From assembly GCF_001417965.1 (NCBI RefSeq), contig NW_018385098.1:369062-433061 (forward strand): DNA of 64,000 bases, in the 5' to 3' direction. Positions 11,665 to 25,200 of this stretch are shown one piece after another. The stretch's first letter is position 1. Each line of letters opens with the position of its first letter. The position numbers were made by a program, and so were the translations under genes. Below the pieces are notes generated by a model that saw nothing but the letters and a program-made list of their open reading frames with translations, was not told the origin of the DNA and searched no databases. Origin of the DNA: Exaiptasia diaphana. Taxonomy: Eukaryota; Cnidaria; Anthozoa; Actiniaria; Aiptasiidae.

Positions 11665-12746
11665 ATGTCGACGGCGCTCGTGTCCGCATTTTATGATGTA
11701 AACGATGTTGTTTACAAGGTGAGTCGATTTCACGAGGTTCTTTAAGATCTCTAATGAATTAATTTCACTTCACAATGTCCTATCTATACAAGCTTTTTGT
11801 TTGAGGTGATTAAAACTACATTTAAAGTTTCTTAAGCCCGAGAAAGATCACGTAAACATGCTAATTTGCTCTTTTGTAGAATAACAGAAATCTGAACACC
11901 AACACCTTCGACTTCAGACATAGAAATACTGATCGCCGTGTAGTCGCTCCTCCAAGACGACATTCGACTAACTCTTCTACCACAAGGCAGACTTCTTCAA
12001 ACCTCATAACATTATCTAGTCTAACGAGTAAGCCACGAGAACGTTCGTTGAGTCTTAGCACAACGGCTTCGATTCAGGCTGACGAAGACCATAGAAGAAA
12101 CAGTCAAGGTTCGAGCCGCTACAAGACTGAACTTTGCCGACCCTTTGAAGAAAGCGGGACTTGTAAATATGGCGATAAATGTCAGTTTGCTCATGGTGTA
12201 CATGAGTTAAGGCATCTCACTCGTCATCCTAAATATAAAACGGAGCTCTGCCGTACTTTTCACACCATTGGTTTTTGTCCTTATGGGCCAAGATGTCATT
12301 TTATACACAACGCAGAAGAGAAGCGCGCCCCACCTCCCAACAGTCCCCGTTCGCCTCCACCACTATCGCCTTTAAATGGACCTCCATCTCCACCGCTTAC
12401 TGAGCCAGCATCGCCTTTATCTACCTCGCTAACACCACCTTCGCCATCACCTTTGTCTTTCTACAACGACGAGAGCCCACTTCCAAGCCCGATAGAAAGC
12501 CCTCTACCTCTTCCAATGTCCAACTCTCCATCACTGAATAATGTCTTCAAGTTTCCATCACCAACTTCTCAAGATTGTGCTCCTGTGATTTCACCAAACG
12601 CCGTCAGCTCGCCTCGTTATACACCTTCAATTTCTCTAAAACCAGTTGAAGAAGAGAGAGATGATCTTCCACCTACTCCTCCTGATGCGTATGATGCGTT
12701 AGGCCGCCGTCGTCTCCCCGTGTTCAACACTCTTGGATACAAATAA
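11665..12746 (+). CDS. ZFP36L: Tristetraprolin (ZFP36) family mRNA-decay protein, two exons
   Basis: Exon 1 is 11665-11718 and exon 2 is 11880-12746, phase 0, giving 306 residues. Exon 1 encodes [18 protein letters not shown], which resembles the conserved N-terminal first exon of ZFP36L1/L2. Exon 2 carries the tandem CCCH fingers: [20 protein letters not shown] at residue 98 onward and a second YKTELC finger ending near residue 160, each C-x8-C-x5-C-x3-H. A Pro/Ser-rich region follows, and the C-terminus [13 protein letters not shown] resembles the CNOT1-binding tail of the family. Family members bind UUAUUUAUU elements in mRNA 3'UTRs and recruit CCR4-NOT to deadenylate the target in the cytoplasm. 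The two-exon structure is that of vertebrate paralogues. Which vertebrate paralogue is closest cannot be decided here; a single ancestral gene is likely in early metazoans. Confidence 0.95.
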
Positions 12747-13480
12747 GTAAGCTCATCGACGACTTTGGACTGCACAGAGTCTAACAACACATCGCCTATT
12801 CAGCGTAATGATTAAACAAACAGAACAAGCCGCAGGACTGGTGAATCAGTTAAGGACTTTTCATGTTGAAATATTCTAATTTGAAGCGTTATTTTTTATG
12901 ATCGTCTTGTAGGAAAGAATATATATATATATATTATGCATTTATATAGAAAACTATTAGTTATTTATCGAAAAAAAAAGCCATTGAAAAAATTAACACG
13001 TACGAGAGCTTGTGTTAAACATGGGTTCTCTGTGCTTGTAACTTTTGTATGCTTTATATTTGTAATAATTGCTTAATGTACATTGAGGCTTTGGGAATGG
13101 GTTCATGGCTATTTTATAGGGCCACCTAACCGATTCTACTATATTTAATATATTATTTATTGTAACTTATCAATTGAACCGAATAACAGTTATTTTGTTA
13201 CCAATTTCTCATACTCTCAGCCGATAAGTTCTTTATATTTGTTTAGAATCTCCCTAGAATATTGATAATTTCTTAATATATGTATTTACACGAACTTGAG
13301 GCAAGACAGAATTTGGACTTGGATAATTTATATAATAAAAAAAAACATCGTCGTTCAGTTTATTGTAAATAAGTCATATACTCATGGATAAACGAATCAC
13401 ACCACAATCATGTTGCTCTCAAGCTAATTTTATAAGAAAGGACACAGACAACTGTAGAGCAATTTATAAATTTATTAAAT
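12747..13480 (+). promoter_or_regulatory. 3' untranslated region with AU-rich elements
   Basis: The AT-rich region after the ZFP36-family stop contains TTATTTATT at 13153-13161, the preferred nonamer of this protein family, plus TTATTTATC at 12961-12969 and several ATTTA cores. Vertebrate ZFP36 regulates its own mRNA through such sites. The exact poly(A) site is not certain; AATAAA-like hexamers occur from about 13333. Confidence 0.65.
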
Positions 13481-15937
13481 TAAAAGAAGCGATTTTTGAA
13501 TACCGTCTGGCTGTTTATATTCTTTTTAAGGGTGTTCACAGCTTGTTAGCTGATGTTGTTTAGCTAAATCAACTTGTTCTGGTCTGTCTTATGCAAAATG
13601 CCTAAGTCATGGAGCTTTAGCTTGGCGCGAGAGTGATAGAGCTTTAGCTTTACGATTTGTAGGCGCGCTGCCATGAACTAGTCACTTCGCAAGCGCCATT
13701 TTGTCGACTGCCTTCGGTTTCATTTTACGCGTTCTCTGACCATAAAGTCATGGTGTGTATCGATGTCATTCCATGATTTGTGAAACAGACCTTGCAGTGG
13801 TCATCCAATGAAAGTCGTTAGTTTGACATGACCCTACAGTGACGAATGACATTATACTCGCAGACGAACTCGCGGAACTGCAAACATGAGACACTTGATG
13901 ATATCAGCGTAAAATTAGTCAAATATTATTCTCTCCAACCTATTAATTACATCAGTATTCTTATCTGATTTGTTTGGGGCTTGATGTTAGCTTTGCTGGC
14001 TCTGAAGATTATGAACGAGCCAGTCAGTAACTCGTGTACTGTTTTGATTTCTGAGAGGGTTTTGATTGCTATTTTTCGCTTGATGTAATTAACAAACTCG
14101 GCGCTTAAACCTTAATTGATGAAATTGACAAATTTATACCTTTTTTCGTGTCCAAACAATGCATTATGCTAAGAAAAGTCATATTCTATGCCTTGAAACA
14201 GAGAAGTACTGATCAGTTTCCGTTCAGACTGTGGGGGAGCGAAAAGTGGGCTGAAGCCTGCAAAACGCGAGCGAAATCTCATATGACATATAAACAAGAA
14301 GAAAGCCATTCAAGTGCAACCGGATGTAAATAAATCATAGTTGTAACTTTGCCTTCGATAAAAATCGTAATATTTTCCAACAGAAATCGTCAGGGATACA
14401 ACAACAACTTACAAGGAACGTTTCCTGTCTTGATCTAGATTTTTTGGCACAGATAGCAAATTCGTTTGTCATCATCGTAATCGCTTTTGCCTATTTCCGG
14501 TGTAACGTCAACTGCCATTTCGAAATAGCTGTGCTTTTGAATCAGTCACGTATGTATTAATATTTTTCCTGTAAATTTACGACCCTAGAAGAGTAATGCT
14601 GCTTGCGCTAATCTTTCTAAATATAGAAATTTTCCGTGGAAAACAAGTTTTACTTTAATAATTATGTGACCTTTGAAAAATCCCCTTTATCTTTTTCACT
14701 ATAGTAGTATCTACTGGAGTTTTTAGGTCAACAATAGCCTTTCGTAAACAAATTTTGTGAACAATTCCGAATTCGTATTCTTTATCATAACTTTCGCAAA
14801 CCCATCTATTTTGTTGAGTCATTTCAGAATGTTTTTCTAAGGTATCACATGTCACTCCTTGCACAAGTCATTGAAAATTACAGCGATCCCCCTCCCCATG
14901 AGTTATTTATTTGCACGTTTTTAAGCCTAGGCAAATGCAAGCCTTATAATGGGACTTACTGCCGCAAACCTTGGCACGGCGCTCATAGATTGTAAATTGA
15001 CTTTGACGTTAGGGATTTTGCTGGCTAGTCTCTGTGATTAGGAATCCCCCTGACCCTTTATAGTCAACAAACAGCGAAAATAATCTGCTTGCTCAACTGG
15101 ATACAATTACAGTAATTTTACCGTACTTCTAGATGCCGATGAAAGACCTTTAGAGGCATAAATTCGATTTGGTCAAGTGGAGGGTATCGAATATAGATTC
15201 ACTCGGCATTCTTATGTTACTGACTGTATCGGTTAGTGACCTTTTCAAGAGAGAGTAGGTACGTCAAAAGATTTCTATTACAATCCACGTCTATTAACGA
15301 ACAAATGAGTTATGTTTGGCTACATTGAATCTAGGCCAATCTATTTTCACTAATATCGCACCCCCCTCAAATAATTTTCGGACAATGAACTGTGTCTCAT
15401 CACTTGGGTTAAAGAAATCACTTATAAGGCTTCGCACTGCCGTTCCAACCCACAATAGACCACAAACTCACTGCAAACTTGCGCAGGAATTTAAGGAAAA
15501 GTCGAACTCTTAAACCGGATTACGAGATTACGGTTTTTGCTTAGATTATCCCATTGCATACTGGGAAAGTGAATTAGAAGGGAAAACAAGAGCAATCGAA
15601 GAACGTACTCACAACGGAATTCTGAAGCATTTCTTTAAATTAATTCTGCCGGTTATTTCATAACCAATTTGATATTAAGAACAGAGAAAGTTCCAGAATA
15701 AGTTGCGACTGCACTGGGAGCTCTTTATCGTTCGAGGGCGGCAACGCGACCATTCATTATATCACCGGGAAAGGTAGTGTCAGGATGCCATGGATGACGT
15801 AGACGCTCGACCCCGCCCTTAAATTATGTATCAATTCGTCTGGCTATTAATACAAACTGCTCCTTGGAAGTTCGAAACATCTGACCTATAGACTATCATA
15901 ACTGCGTTTAAATAAGGCAAGTCATGCGAATAAAGTT

Positions 15938-15964
15938 TGTTGTTGTTGTTGTTGTTGTTGTTGC
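15938..15964. repeat. (GTT)n microsatellite
   Basis: Roughly nine GTT units follow AATAAAGTTT. A trinucleotide tail after an AATAAA-like end is typical of some LINE or SINE 3' ends, so the sequence just upstream may be a decayed retroelement; I cannot identify its body. Confidence 0.7.
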
Positions 15965-16420
15965 TACCTGCATGGCAACAGTTTCCTACAACAAATTATC
16001 ATGGACTGGACTAGAAACGGAGAACAAACTTCAGGAAGTCCAAACATAGACTATAGACGGTTCAGCAATTCATGCAACGGTTTCCTGTATTAGTAAAAAG
16101 TATTATCCACGCGTTAATCTTTTGGTAAAAAAAGTAAATATAGAATTTAGAGTTTGTAGCGTTCTATTGGCTCCTACATCGAATGGCGGGGATCTCTAGA
16201 GGCAAAATCGAAGACATGGTGTCGTATGGTGTTTTATTTAAGGTTGTTGGCCCACCAACGTCTAACAACAAGCTGGTATCTTTAAATAAGAATGACGACA
16301 ATGCTTCGGCTAATCCTTTCAAGCAAAAGGTGTAAGAAGGTTATGTCTAGATTTAATGACAATAAAATGGTTAGCGGAATATAGCTCTAGGGTTCACGTT
16401 TAGCTGGTTGATTGATATAT

Positions 16421-16720
16421 ACCTATTTCAAAAAAGGTTTGGATAAAATAACGAATGTCAATCAGTTCGAACGGCGATTGCACGACCGAAAGTAGCCATG
16501 GGTATTGGTAATTTGGTGAGAAATAGCAACATTTGTACTGTATATAATCTCTAGTGAACATTGACTCCATTTAGTCCCCATTTCTATGCAAGGTGAGTCA
16601 AATAAGACAAATTTTGTTTGTCAAAACAGTGAAACCAAAGTCCCTTTCGGTTGTGCATTTCTCCCTTCGATGACCCGCGTCGATCGCCGTTCTCCCGAAA
16701 ACGTTTTTTGAAATAGGCCG
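16421..16720. mobile_element. Inverted-repeat element, GGCCTATTTCAAAAAA termini
   Basis: The left end CCTATTTCAAAAAAGGTTT is matched by inverted AACGTTTTTTGAAATAGG at the right. Arms extend about 75 bases with indels and include the subterminal pairs GAACGGCGATTGCACGACCG and TTTCGGTTGTGCAT. Related to the copy at about 3100-3350. No coding sequence. Confidence 0.75.
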
Positions 16721-19700
16721 TATATCGGCGATATTGTAGTCCAGTCAGAGCTTTATTTTGAGTTATGTCTCACTATAGACTGAATACTTTTAAAAGATGA
16801 CATGTTATTTTTAACAAGCATTCTTTATTTTTTTCGAACAATTTATTTATTTTTTTTCATGACGATTTATTTTGCTTGAGTCAAAGACGGTGTGATGCGG
16901 ACTGACTGCAAACTTTCAATAATGCTATCTTCGATAAAAGTCTACTTTTTTTTATTGAACTGAGATAAATTNTGGTTTGTTTTTCGGTACGTCAGAGCTC
17001 TGCCAACCATTCTGATGAATGCTCATTGTATTGTTCTCTGCTCACTTTATTTTGACGGTAAATTTTCTTAAGGACTGAAACCACACGCAAGGTGATGCCA
17101 CGCGGTGACAAGCTCAGCCCAGTTATTTTCCTATCAAACCTCATAAGCCTTTCACGTGTTCACGGTGGTAAACCGCTATATATAGGTCCCCTTTCATAAT
17201 AAAGTTGTAGTCCAGTCGCTGGCCCCTACTCTTTGCTCCGCTTTAAATTGTGTCGCCGAAGACTAGCTAAATAAAGTTGATGATCTGACAGTTTATGGCA
17301 ATGGCTCATAAATAAACTTTATTTGCTAAAAAATCATAAATTTGCTGACTCAGTTTAGATGGTATCTTTTAGGGAAACGTCATGCAAGACCCTATATCTT
17401 TTATTAGTACCCCTATACCCCGGGAGTATGGGAACAAAAACACAACCACATCCTTTCCAAAACACAAATATAAATGTGTAATATAAAAATGATGTAGTAT
17501 GCTTTTACATACCCCCATTTGTTTAGAGATGGACTTCCGCAAGAGGTTTGGACTCATTAACAATGACTTCCGGCGGAAACCAGTGTAAATATTGTAAAGC
17601 TAGAGACAAAACACCAGCAAATCCAACGATACAGGACGGATGTTTGTTAAGCCATGTAACTGGTATTAGGGGGGGGGGGGGGGTAATCGGTGATATCCAT
17701 TCAATCGAGTACGTCAGAATACCCGAGAGGAGTACGATTGCTGACATTTTCAGCCGGTTCTCTTTTCTTCCTCTCTCTCAAGGACGCACGAAGGCTAGTC
17801 TTTATGACAATGTATGACAATTCAGTCGCATTCCCTACCTGTTGCGTCACGCGCCGTCACGCATGGATTTCTGCACAAAGCACCATTGCGTGACTAGAAT
17901 TACGTCAACACAACGTAAAGGAACACGATGCTGAAATGCACTGTCTACTTTCTTGTTTTTAGTCAAAGCAATTCAACATATAAGTATATAGAGATACACA
18001 GGTTAGTGTCGCCCTCTAGAGCTTCAAACACAGGCTTTCTTTCAGGGAAAATCTAGAATGAGGACCAAAGGCTGCACAGAGGATAACCGGAACGTCGATT
18101 CAGTCATTACCAAAGAAAATTTTTCACTCGGGTCGAAAGATCAATTGAAGAAACGAGTCACGTTAAAATATTATTACGGATCGTGCTGCATGACAAAGAA
18201 CATGTACGATGCTGTGAGCCATGTGATAAATCCCGGTTACTCACGAACAGAGCTTACAGGAAACTAAGTTGCGATTCGGGGTCACGCACAGGTCACGCAC
18301 TACGTCATATTACGTGACCACAGCCTTTCTGTTTTGTTACGCAAGGGAGATTTTTGAGGATTAAAAAAGGTTTTCGAACGTCCAGAGTATTTATTATGGA
18401 TTTGTTCAGCCTCTGCACATCCCTCTAGACGCCTTGTAAGCTGTGATCGAATAAACAAAGTAATTCTAAAAGGAAATTGGTTTATAAGGAATTTTGAGAA
18501 TTTTTAGTTCGTGGGCTATAAACACCACCGAGACACTCATGAAGGTGGATTGCATGACAGCCGGCGGCAAAAAAACTCTGATTGGTGGAAAAAAAATAGC
18601 CACAAATTTAATAAAGCGCTTTATATAGATTATTTCAGCCCGGTCTTGTGACGTCTTAGACTCATGCAGCACGAAATGAAATTGATCAGTAGTTTTTCGT
18701 CATTTTCATCACTCGTAGCTAACGAATTTGCTTCTGGGAGCTGAAATGCACGGTGATATGATGAAATTAAGCTGGAACTCGAAAATTTAATTTTCTTTAA
18801 TATTAAATGTCGTAAAAAAGACAAAGGAAGAGAAAAGACGAGAAAATGCCTATAAAAAGATCATAATCTAAATAATCATGAAATGATTTATACTTCCTCT
18901 CAAATTTTGTTAGAATTGAAATACATTTTCCCATTTTGTTTAGATTGCCAGCCAGTTCCTAAAGGTGTATTTACTTTGTCTTCAAACCCTGTCATTGCCT
19001 ATAGTTCTCTCGAAATAATGTTATTCAAAGACTTATAGAATTATCAAAAATTATCCCTCGTTTTTGATTCTCTCTTATGACTAAGCAATAAATTGAATTA
19101 TAATGTCTCAAATTTCAAGTTATAAATTCAGCCACTTTTGCACTTTTATTTTTGGAAATCTTACTCTCTTTGATACGTTACGTCATCCGTTGTTATGGTA
19201 GCGTAGTTAGTGCACTTTTGAATGTCAGTCGTCCCCATGGTTAATCACGATCGATCGTCGGCCGGTGAAAATTGAAGACAGTAAGAGTTTTTTGTGTGAT
19301 TTTTTATGATATTGACCACTTGATTTTAGTAGATCAAAAAAAAAAAAGCATGTCAAAATATGAAATTACCAACAAATAAACAAACAAACAAATCCGAAAA
19401 AGGAAAAAATTGAAGCAGTTCAACTAAAAGAAGGAATACTCGATCCACTGCATGATATGTGATGCTCAAAGTCCGCGCAATTAGTTCCAGTCCGAGGCGC
19501 AGTAAATGTGTGGAACTAATGGAAAGGACTTTGAAATACAAGTCCAGTCTGATACAACCGATCCCGAAGAGTGTGCAGCTAAAAAGACATTTCCAATGCT
19601 CCAATTTCCAGGTGTCTTATGAAAAGATTCACTCACTCCTTCGCGTAACTGGTCTAGAATGGAGAAATCAGTGCAGTTTTAAAATTCAGTCAGAGAATAA

Positions 19701-21138
19701 TTCATATGTGGGACTGAACAATCAAACACGTGCGTGACAATTGGAATATTGGAAATGACTCAGTTTACTGTGAACAACATGCACTTCAAGGAACTGCACC
19801 TGCCGGATTATTTTGCAGTCCTTTGAAAGTCAAACTCAAACTGTTTTATTATCATAATATCATGAATAGCTTCATATCAGCACAAATACGAAAAACAACT
19901 AGCTATTTCGACCAATGCGTGGCTCGATATTGACATAATTTCAGTTTGGAGCTCCTTGTTTTTTTTCCTCAGTTTTTTTTTTTTTTTGAAATTAGTCAAA
20001 ATTCAAAAGTCCAAAGAGTTTTTAAAGAGACTTTGGAAAAAAAATTCAATGTGTCCACTCCAGCGGACTTGCTGAGATTTCAAGTCTCACTACTTGATTT
20101 TCAATGCATCGTGGGATCAGGTAAAGAAATACGTCATGTTCTGTCCCAATATATCCTACAATGCATTGCGTATACGGTACATGACTAATGACGTAAAGCT
20201 TCAGGATTGACGTACTTCTGCTTACCTCATGAATAATTGACGAGTTCTGAGTAATATGATTTCGCGACTATTAGTTCTGACCTGATTAAAATCAAAACAA
20301 ATGCAGTCTGACCTTTGGAAATTAGCATGGTTTTTCTTTTACAAATTTGGAAATGGCTTCCGAATCCATCGTAGATGCCATATGACGTAATATAAGCGTT
20401 GTCATTAGAAACCACTGTTGAACAAAACTTATCGACAAGGATTTATGAGAAACATTCTAATAATACTAATAATGATAGAGAGGTTTTAAATCTTTGAATT
20501 TGAAAAGAAAATGACTACATATTTTGAGAAATTCGATAGTGAAAGAAAGAAAATTTGAGACGGTTTGATCACTACTACCAACTTATAGCCCGCCGTGGGC
20601 CTCAGTGTGAGTGCAGAGCCCGCCGGTCCAAAAAATTTTGTTTTTGAATAAAAAAAACAATTGAGCAATTGAAATCTCGAGTGATATGCTGTGATTAGGA
20701 TGATCCATAGTCAAAACTTCAAAGCCGTTCTCGATTGCGTTTTCGGGCGACAAATGTTTTTTTCTCCAGCATTGCATAATGCCCTCGTTTGTACTACTAT
20801 ATTGCTTAATCAGTTTAAGGAAAACCTCTCTATCTGACATGTATGTTAGTTGAAACTTGACATTTTGGCACTAAACTCTCTGTAGTCAAAAGAGAACACT
20901 TAAGATTCTTCAAATACTCCAGATAAAGTTCCTTGAAACGAAAAACTATTTAACAAGAAGGTCAACTACCACTTCATGCTCCTAGCATTACACACGCGCG
21001 TGGCGAGAGAACCACGCACGAACGACCGGGAACCTTTATTTCATGTTTATTTTTACCATCTTGTATTCATTGGTCTTTTGTTAGTGAAATTATGGGATGA
21101 GTAAGGAGTATTTTTAACCTGGGTACCAAAGGTTATAA

Positions 21139-21211
21139 CTTACCCTTTCTCATAGTATATTTACGGCTTCATAGCACTTGTCAGCGTAAATATATTATGA
21201 GAAAGGGTAAA
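21139..21211. repeat. Short hairpin-forming palindrome
   Basis: TTACCCTTTCTCATAGTATA at 21140 onward is mirrored by TATATTATGAGAAAGGGTAA ending near 21210, with about 20 bases between the arms. Confidence 0.85.
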
Positions 21212-22200
21212 TTCCAATTTCTGGTAATCTGTACACGTTTTTCATTTTGCACGTGCTTGTCCTGATAAGAAAAACTAACGGCGTTTTACTCAAAGTTAGT
21301 TTAGGAAAATTGCTAAGGTTTCCTTTCAAATACATCCTCGGGAACCTAGGTGCAATCTTGTGTGACTTCTATGGTTTGTTTCCAACTCCCAGACTGAGAA
21401 ATAATAATTAATAAGTATTTTTCAGTGAGGAAGTAACAAAGACAACAAAAATTAGATTACGCCTTGCTATCGGTTCCCGCGGATGCTTCGATGCGTAGAC
21501 GGTAGTAGGATTCAGCGCAAAATTGCCCCATAATATGTCAATCATCTGTTGCGTAATTAGATAGTACTCAAGCACTTGAGAACGTTGTAACCGAAAATAC
21601 AGCATTACAACATTGCTAAACTTTCTCAATGTACATTTTGTTTGTACAGCACTCGCCATTTTGAATTTTAGGCCACTTTCAAATGTCAGTCATCTGTTAC
21701 GTAGATAGCATCGAAGGACTCGAGACTCTTGTTACCAAAAATGCTGCATTACAACATTGTTAAACTTGCTCAATACCTATGAGTTATCATATTTTTTACA
21801 GCACTTGCAGTTTTGAATTTTAGGCCAAATGTCCATGATCATCATCATCGCACCAAAACGCGTTTTTGTGTCGTTCTAGTTTCCTCAAGGGAATTGTAAA
21901 ACAACGCAAACCGCATTTGGACAACAAGACCTTATATTCCTAGAGCGAAGGCCATTCAAGGTTATTAAGCCAACTCTCCCACACCCAGATCCTACGGAAT
22001 ACTTTGAAATCTTCTCTTTGCGGCCAAACGTTTCGATGAAGTTCTCTTAATGATACTTTTTCAAGCCAATCGAATCAAAACAACAATTTATGTACTATTT
22101 CTAAGATTTGCTTCATTCATATAAATAAAGTATATATATTATATACAATGGCCTGTTATGTTTTAGTGTTACTATGACAACGTATGGCAAGTACCGTTTG

Positions 22201-25200
22201 TTACAAAGTGACCCCTAAATGATAGTCATATTGATGTCCGTTCGTTATTACAGGTCGTGTAGTGCGGAAACGTCTCTTAATGCGGCCTGTAACAACATGA
22301 GTTTTACTCGACGACACGTCCGTACTCCTCTCAAGTACCTTCTCATGTTTTCTTTTGAGGAACTTCCCTCCTTTTTTACGCGACACGTGTCCGACGCTCG
22401 CCCTTCCTCGTGGCGTAGGCTCAAATATGTCAGGTATGGTGGTTGATAGTTTAGTCTGTGAGGATAAAGACAGAGAGCTCCATTTGCTCTTCTTTTCTCG
22501 TTTGGCTTCCGGATGACGGGTCGTTTCATCGTCGTGTCTTTGTCGTTTACGTCCCGGATGAAGTATAGATTCCGTCACGTCTTCGTAGTTGCTTCGTGAC
22601 TGAAGGTTTGCTCTTGCCGACATGATAAGTTCCCGTATGACTGTCGAATCTCTCCTTAAAGGTCTTAATGGAAAGTACGCATGCGTGAGCGGTTGTATAC
22701 GTAATAGGTTATTCTTAGTAACATTACTGTCCTGCCAGTTATTAAAGGCAATCATGGGAACGAGACTGTCACCAAATAAGGAGTACAATCGTTGGTAGGG
22801 GCTGTTTGATTGGTTGGAATTGGTTGAAGTGGAGCGCGAACGCTGAGAAATGGACGGTCGTCGTTCCATCATACTCGCTCCAGCCCATGGCGAGAGATTT
22901 GCGCGGAGCATGGGGTGAGAGGAGTTGTTGACTTGGAAATTATAGGAATTGACTGGGACTCCTTTGGCCTTTGACTTTAAAAGACAACTTGATGCTTGCT
23001 GGAGATAAAAATAAAAAATGCCGTCATTTATGTTCACGCCAACGCCATTAACGGCACACATTGCTTCGGGGTGCTTAGAAAACCCGGAAGCTGACTAGCT
23101 TTCCTCTTTAAAAATACCGGGCTTCCTGTGTTAAGCCAGTGACAGCGCGGGATTGGTACGCACTCGGTTCCAATTTTGTTCACAAGAAACACTCACTTAT
23201 TTAAAACAATCACTACGTCACTTTTGACTTAACACTCACTGTACATACTGCTTTTTCTGATGGTGAGAAAGGAAAACTGACATAAAGTACACGGATAAAA
23301 TGGTGGAAACTAGCGGTAAACTAGTGTGAGCTGCGTCGGCGTTTCTAAAGAAACAGTTGTGTAAAAAGATAAATTTAACATCGTAAAAAAGGTGAAACAA
23401 CTTGCTGAAGTTTCGGATAAAACCCTTGTGTCAAGGAAAAGATCGACAAAGAAACAAAACATAGCCGAAACTCCATCCCAGTCCACAGTGGCGCAAGTTA
23501 AAGGGAGAGCGTCGCTGTACTTACCAGCAATGCGCCGTACACTTGATATGCCTCCCCCTGTAGCACAGCATTAGATGGACTGTTGTCGTGTAGAACTTGC
23601 TGTAGTAGCTTCCAGTAATTCTTGATATACGGCAAGAGAAAGTGTTCAAGGCCCTTTGAAAGTTCAAATATATTGATAATGGTGAGTTTTTCACCGGAAA
23701 CCTGAGCTTCCTTAACAAATTGCAAAATGTTTATGAAAGCGATTTTGTGGTCACAATACTCCAGTTTCGAATTCATAGCGAATAACCGCTGCTTTATTTG
23801 ACAACAGATTCTCTTGCGCAAAGACCTTACAAACACAANAGAGANCACGAGNAAATGTCGTTATTACAATAGACTTGAAAATTTGCATTTTTCCCGGGTT
23901 GAGATTATCCCTGTATTCCCATAAGACCTAAGGTATGAGCAGGGTTAGCCTCAACTCGGGGAAAATGTAGATTCTTAGCGCTCTATTGTATTAACAACAT
24001 TTTCTCGTGCTTTCTCTTGTCTTTGGTAAGTTTTTTGCGTAATAGAATCTTCTGTCAAGTAAAACAGCGGTTATTCGCTTTAAACTCGAAACTGGAGTAT
24101 TGACATTTGGTCAAAAGCATGAGAGTCTAAACATAACTGTGTGTAACATAACTGTGTGTAACATAAGTGTGTGTAACATAAGTGCTATTGTAAGGCAAAT
24201 AATTGTTGACGGATTCAAGAAGGTTACACAAGTAAGGACGAGATCGAAATGGATCATAGGCAAATACTACTCTTATAAAAACACAGCTAAACAAACGCTG
24301 CGCAAGCTTTAAAACCAGCGCAAAATGTGCAGCGCACACTCAGTGGAATAGAAATATCAGTGCCAATCAGCGTTATGATGCGATTTTTCCCCCCGTGATC
24401 ACACTGTGTCTGCCCTTGCCAATTGTCTTCCCATGATCTCTTTTCGGCCAACATTTGTTCAGTTCGTTGTATACATAGATAGGGGGGGAGGGTACTGTAT
24501 ATTTAACAATTAGACCTCGAGGTCGAGTGGACTACGAGCTAATAGCCCATGAGGCCGAGTCCGCGAGGCCGAGAGGTCTAATTGTTTTAGTATAAACATA
24601 CTAATCGGTCAAATAATGAAAACAAATTGAAATATCCTTAAAATAATTTATAAATTATAATTTATTTATTTTGATTTTCCCGCGAGTGGTCTATCACAAA
24701 TTAGACCATTAGTAGAGTAGCCAATAACAGCGCAGTATGAGTGATAGACCATTAGTACGTTTATACTAAAGTTGTATAGCAGGCGATTGAAAAAAAGCCC
24801 AAATCGCATCGCTTTGTATAATGTTGCCGATATACTTTGCTTTACCTCAGGTCCAAGCTCTGCTAAACCCACTACGGCGCCATAATGTGAGCAATATGGT
24901 CTTCCATCATCAACTAACACCTCTTGCAAAGTCATCAATAGTTGATGTCGAAGATAGTTCACTGTATTACTGCATTTGCTGGAAATAACAGTATAAACAA
25001 TATATTTTAGAAGAGTGGCTTATTTGGTAGAGTTGGTCTTTGAAGATTGCCCTTTTGTGGGGCTTCCTGTCCCTTCGAAAAGAAGAGANGACAGAAATCC
25101 CAACAAAGGATACCTTCCACTCGCTCTGTGACTGCGTCACTAGACTAAATGGCAATACACTACATGGAGAACATGGAGGAACATGGAGAAGGTTTTTGCA

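Larger units (their letters stand above)
13481..22200. other. 8.7-kb region with no recognisable gene
   Basis: I found no exon chain or domain on either strand. It holds a (GTT)n microsatellite at about 15938-15964 that may be a retroelement tail, the inverted-repeat element at 16421-16720, a G16 homopolymer near 17670, and a palindrome at 21139-21211. The isolated open frames (for example 17548-17817, 18058-18267, 19459-19737) lack domains and splice context. Confidence 0.55.

Noticed and set aside
17523-17817. Overlapping frames on both strands around the G16 tract
   Set aside because: Length depends on reading through the homopolymer; no domain, no splice context, and both strands are open equally.
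23498-23848. Longer TAF6L exon 10 reading through to 23848
   Set aside because: The upstream part has no counterpart in TAF6L, whose LGPE and GLEHFLLPYI segments join without an insert, and it runs into the foldback repeat.
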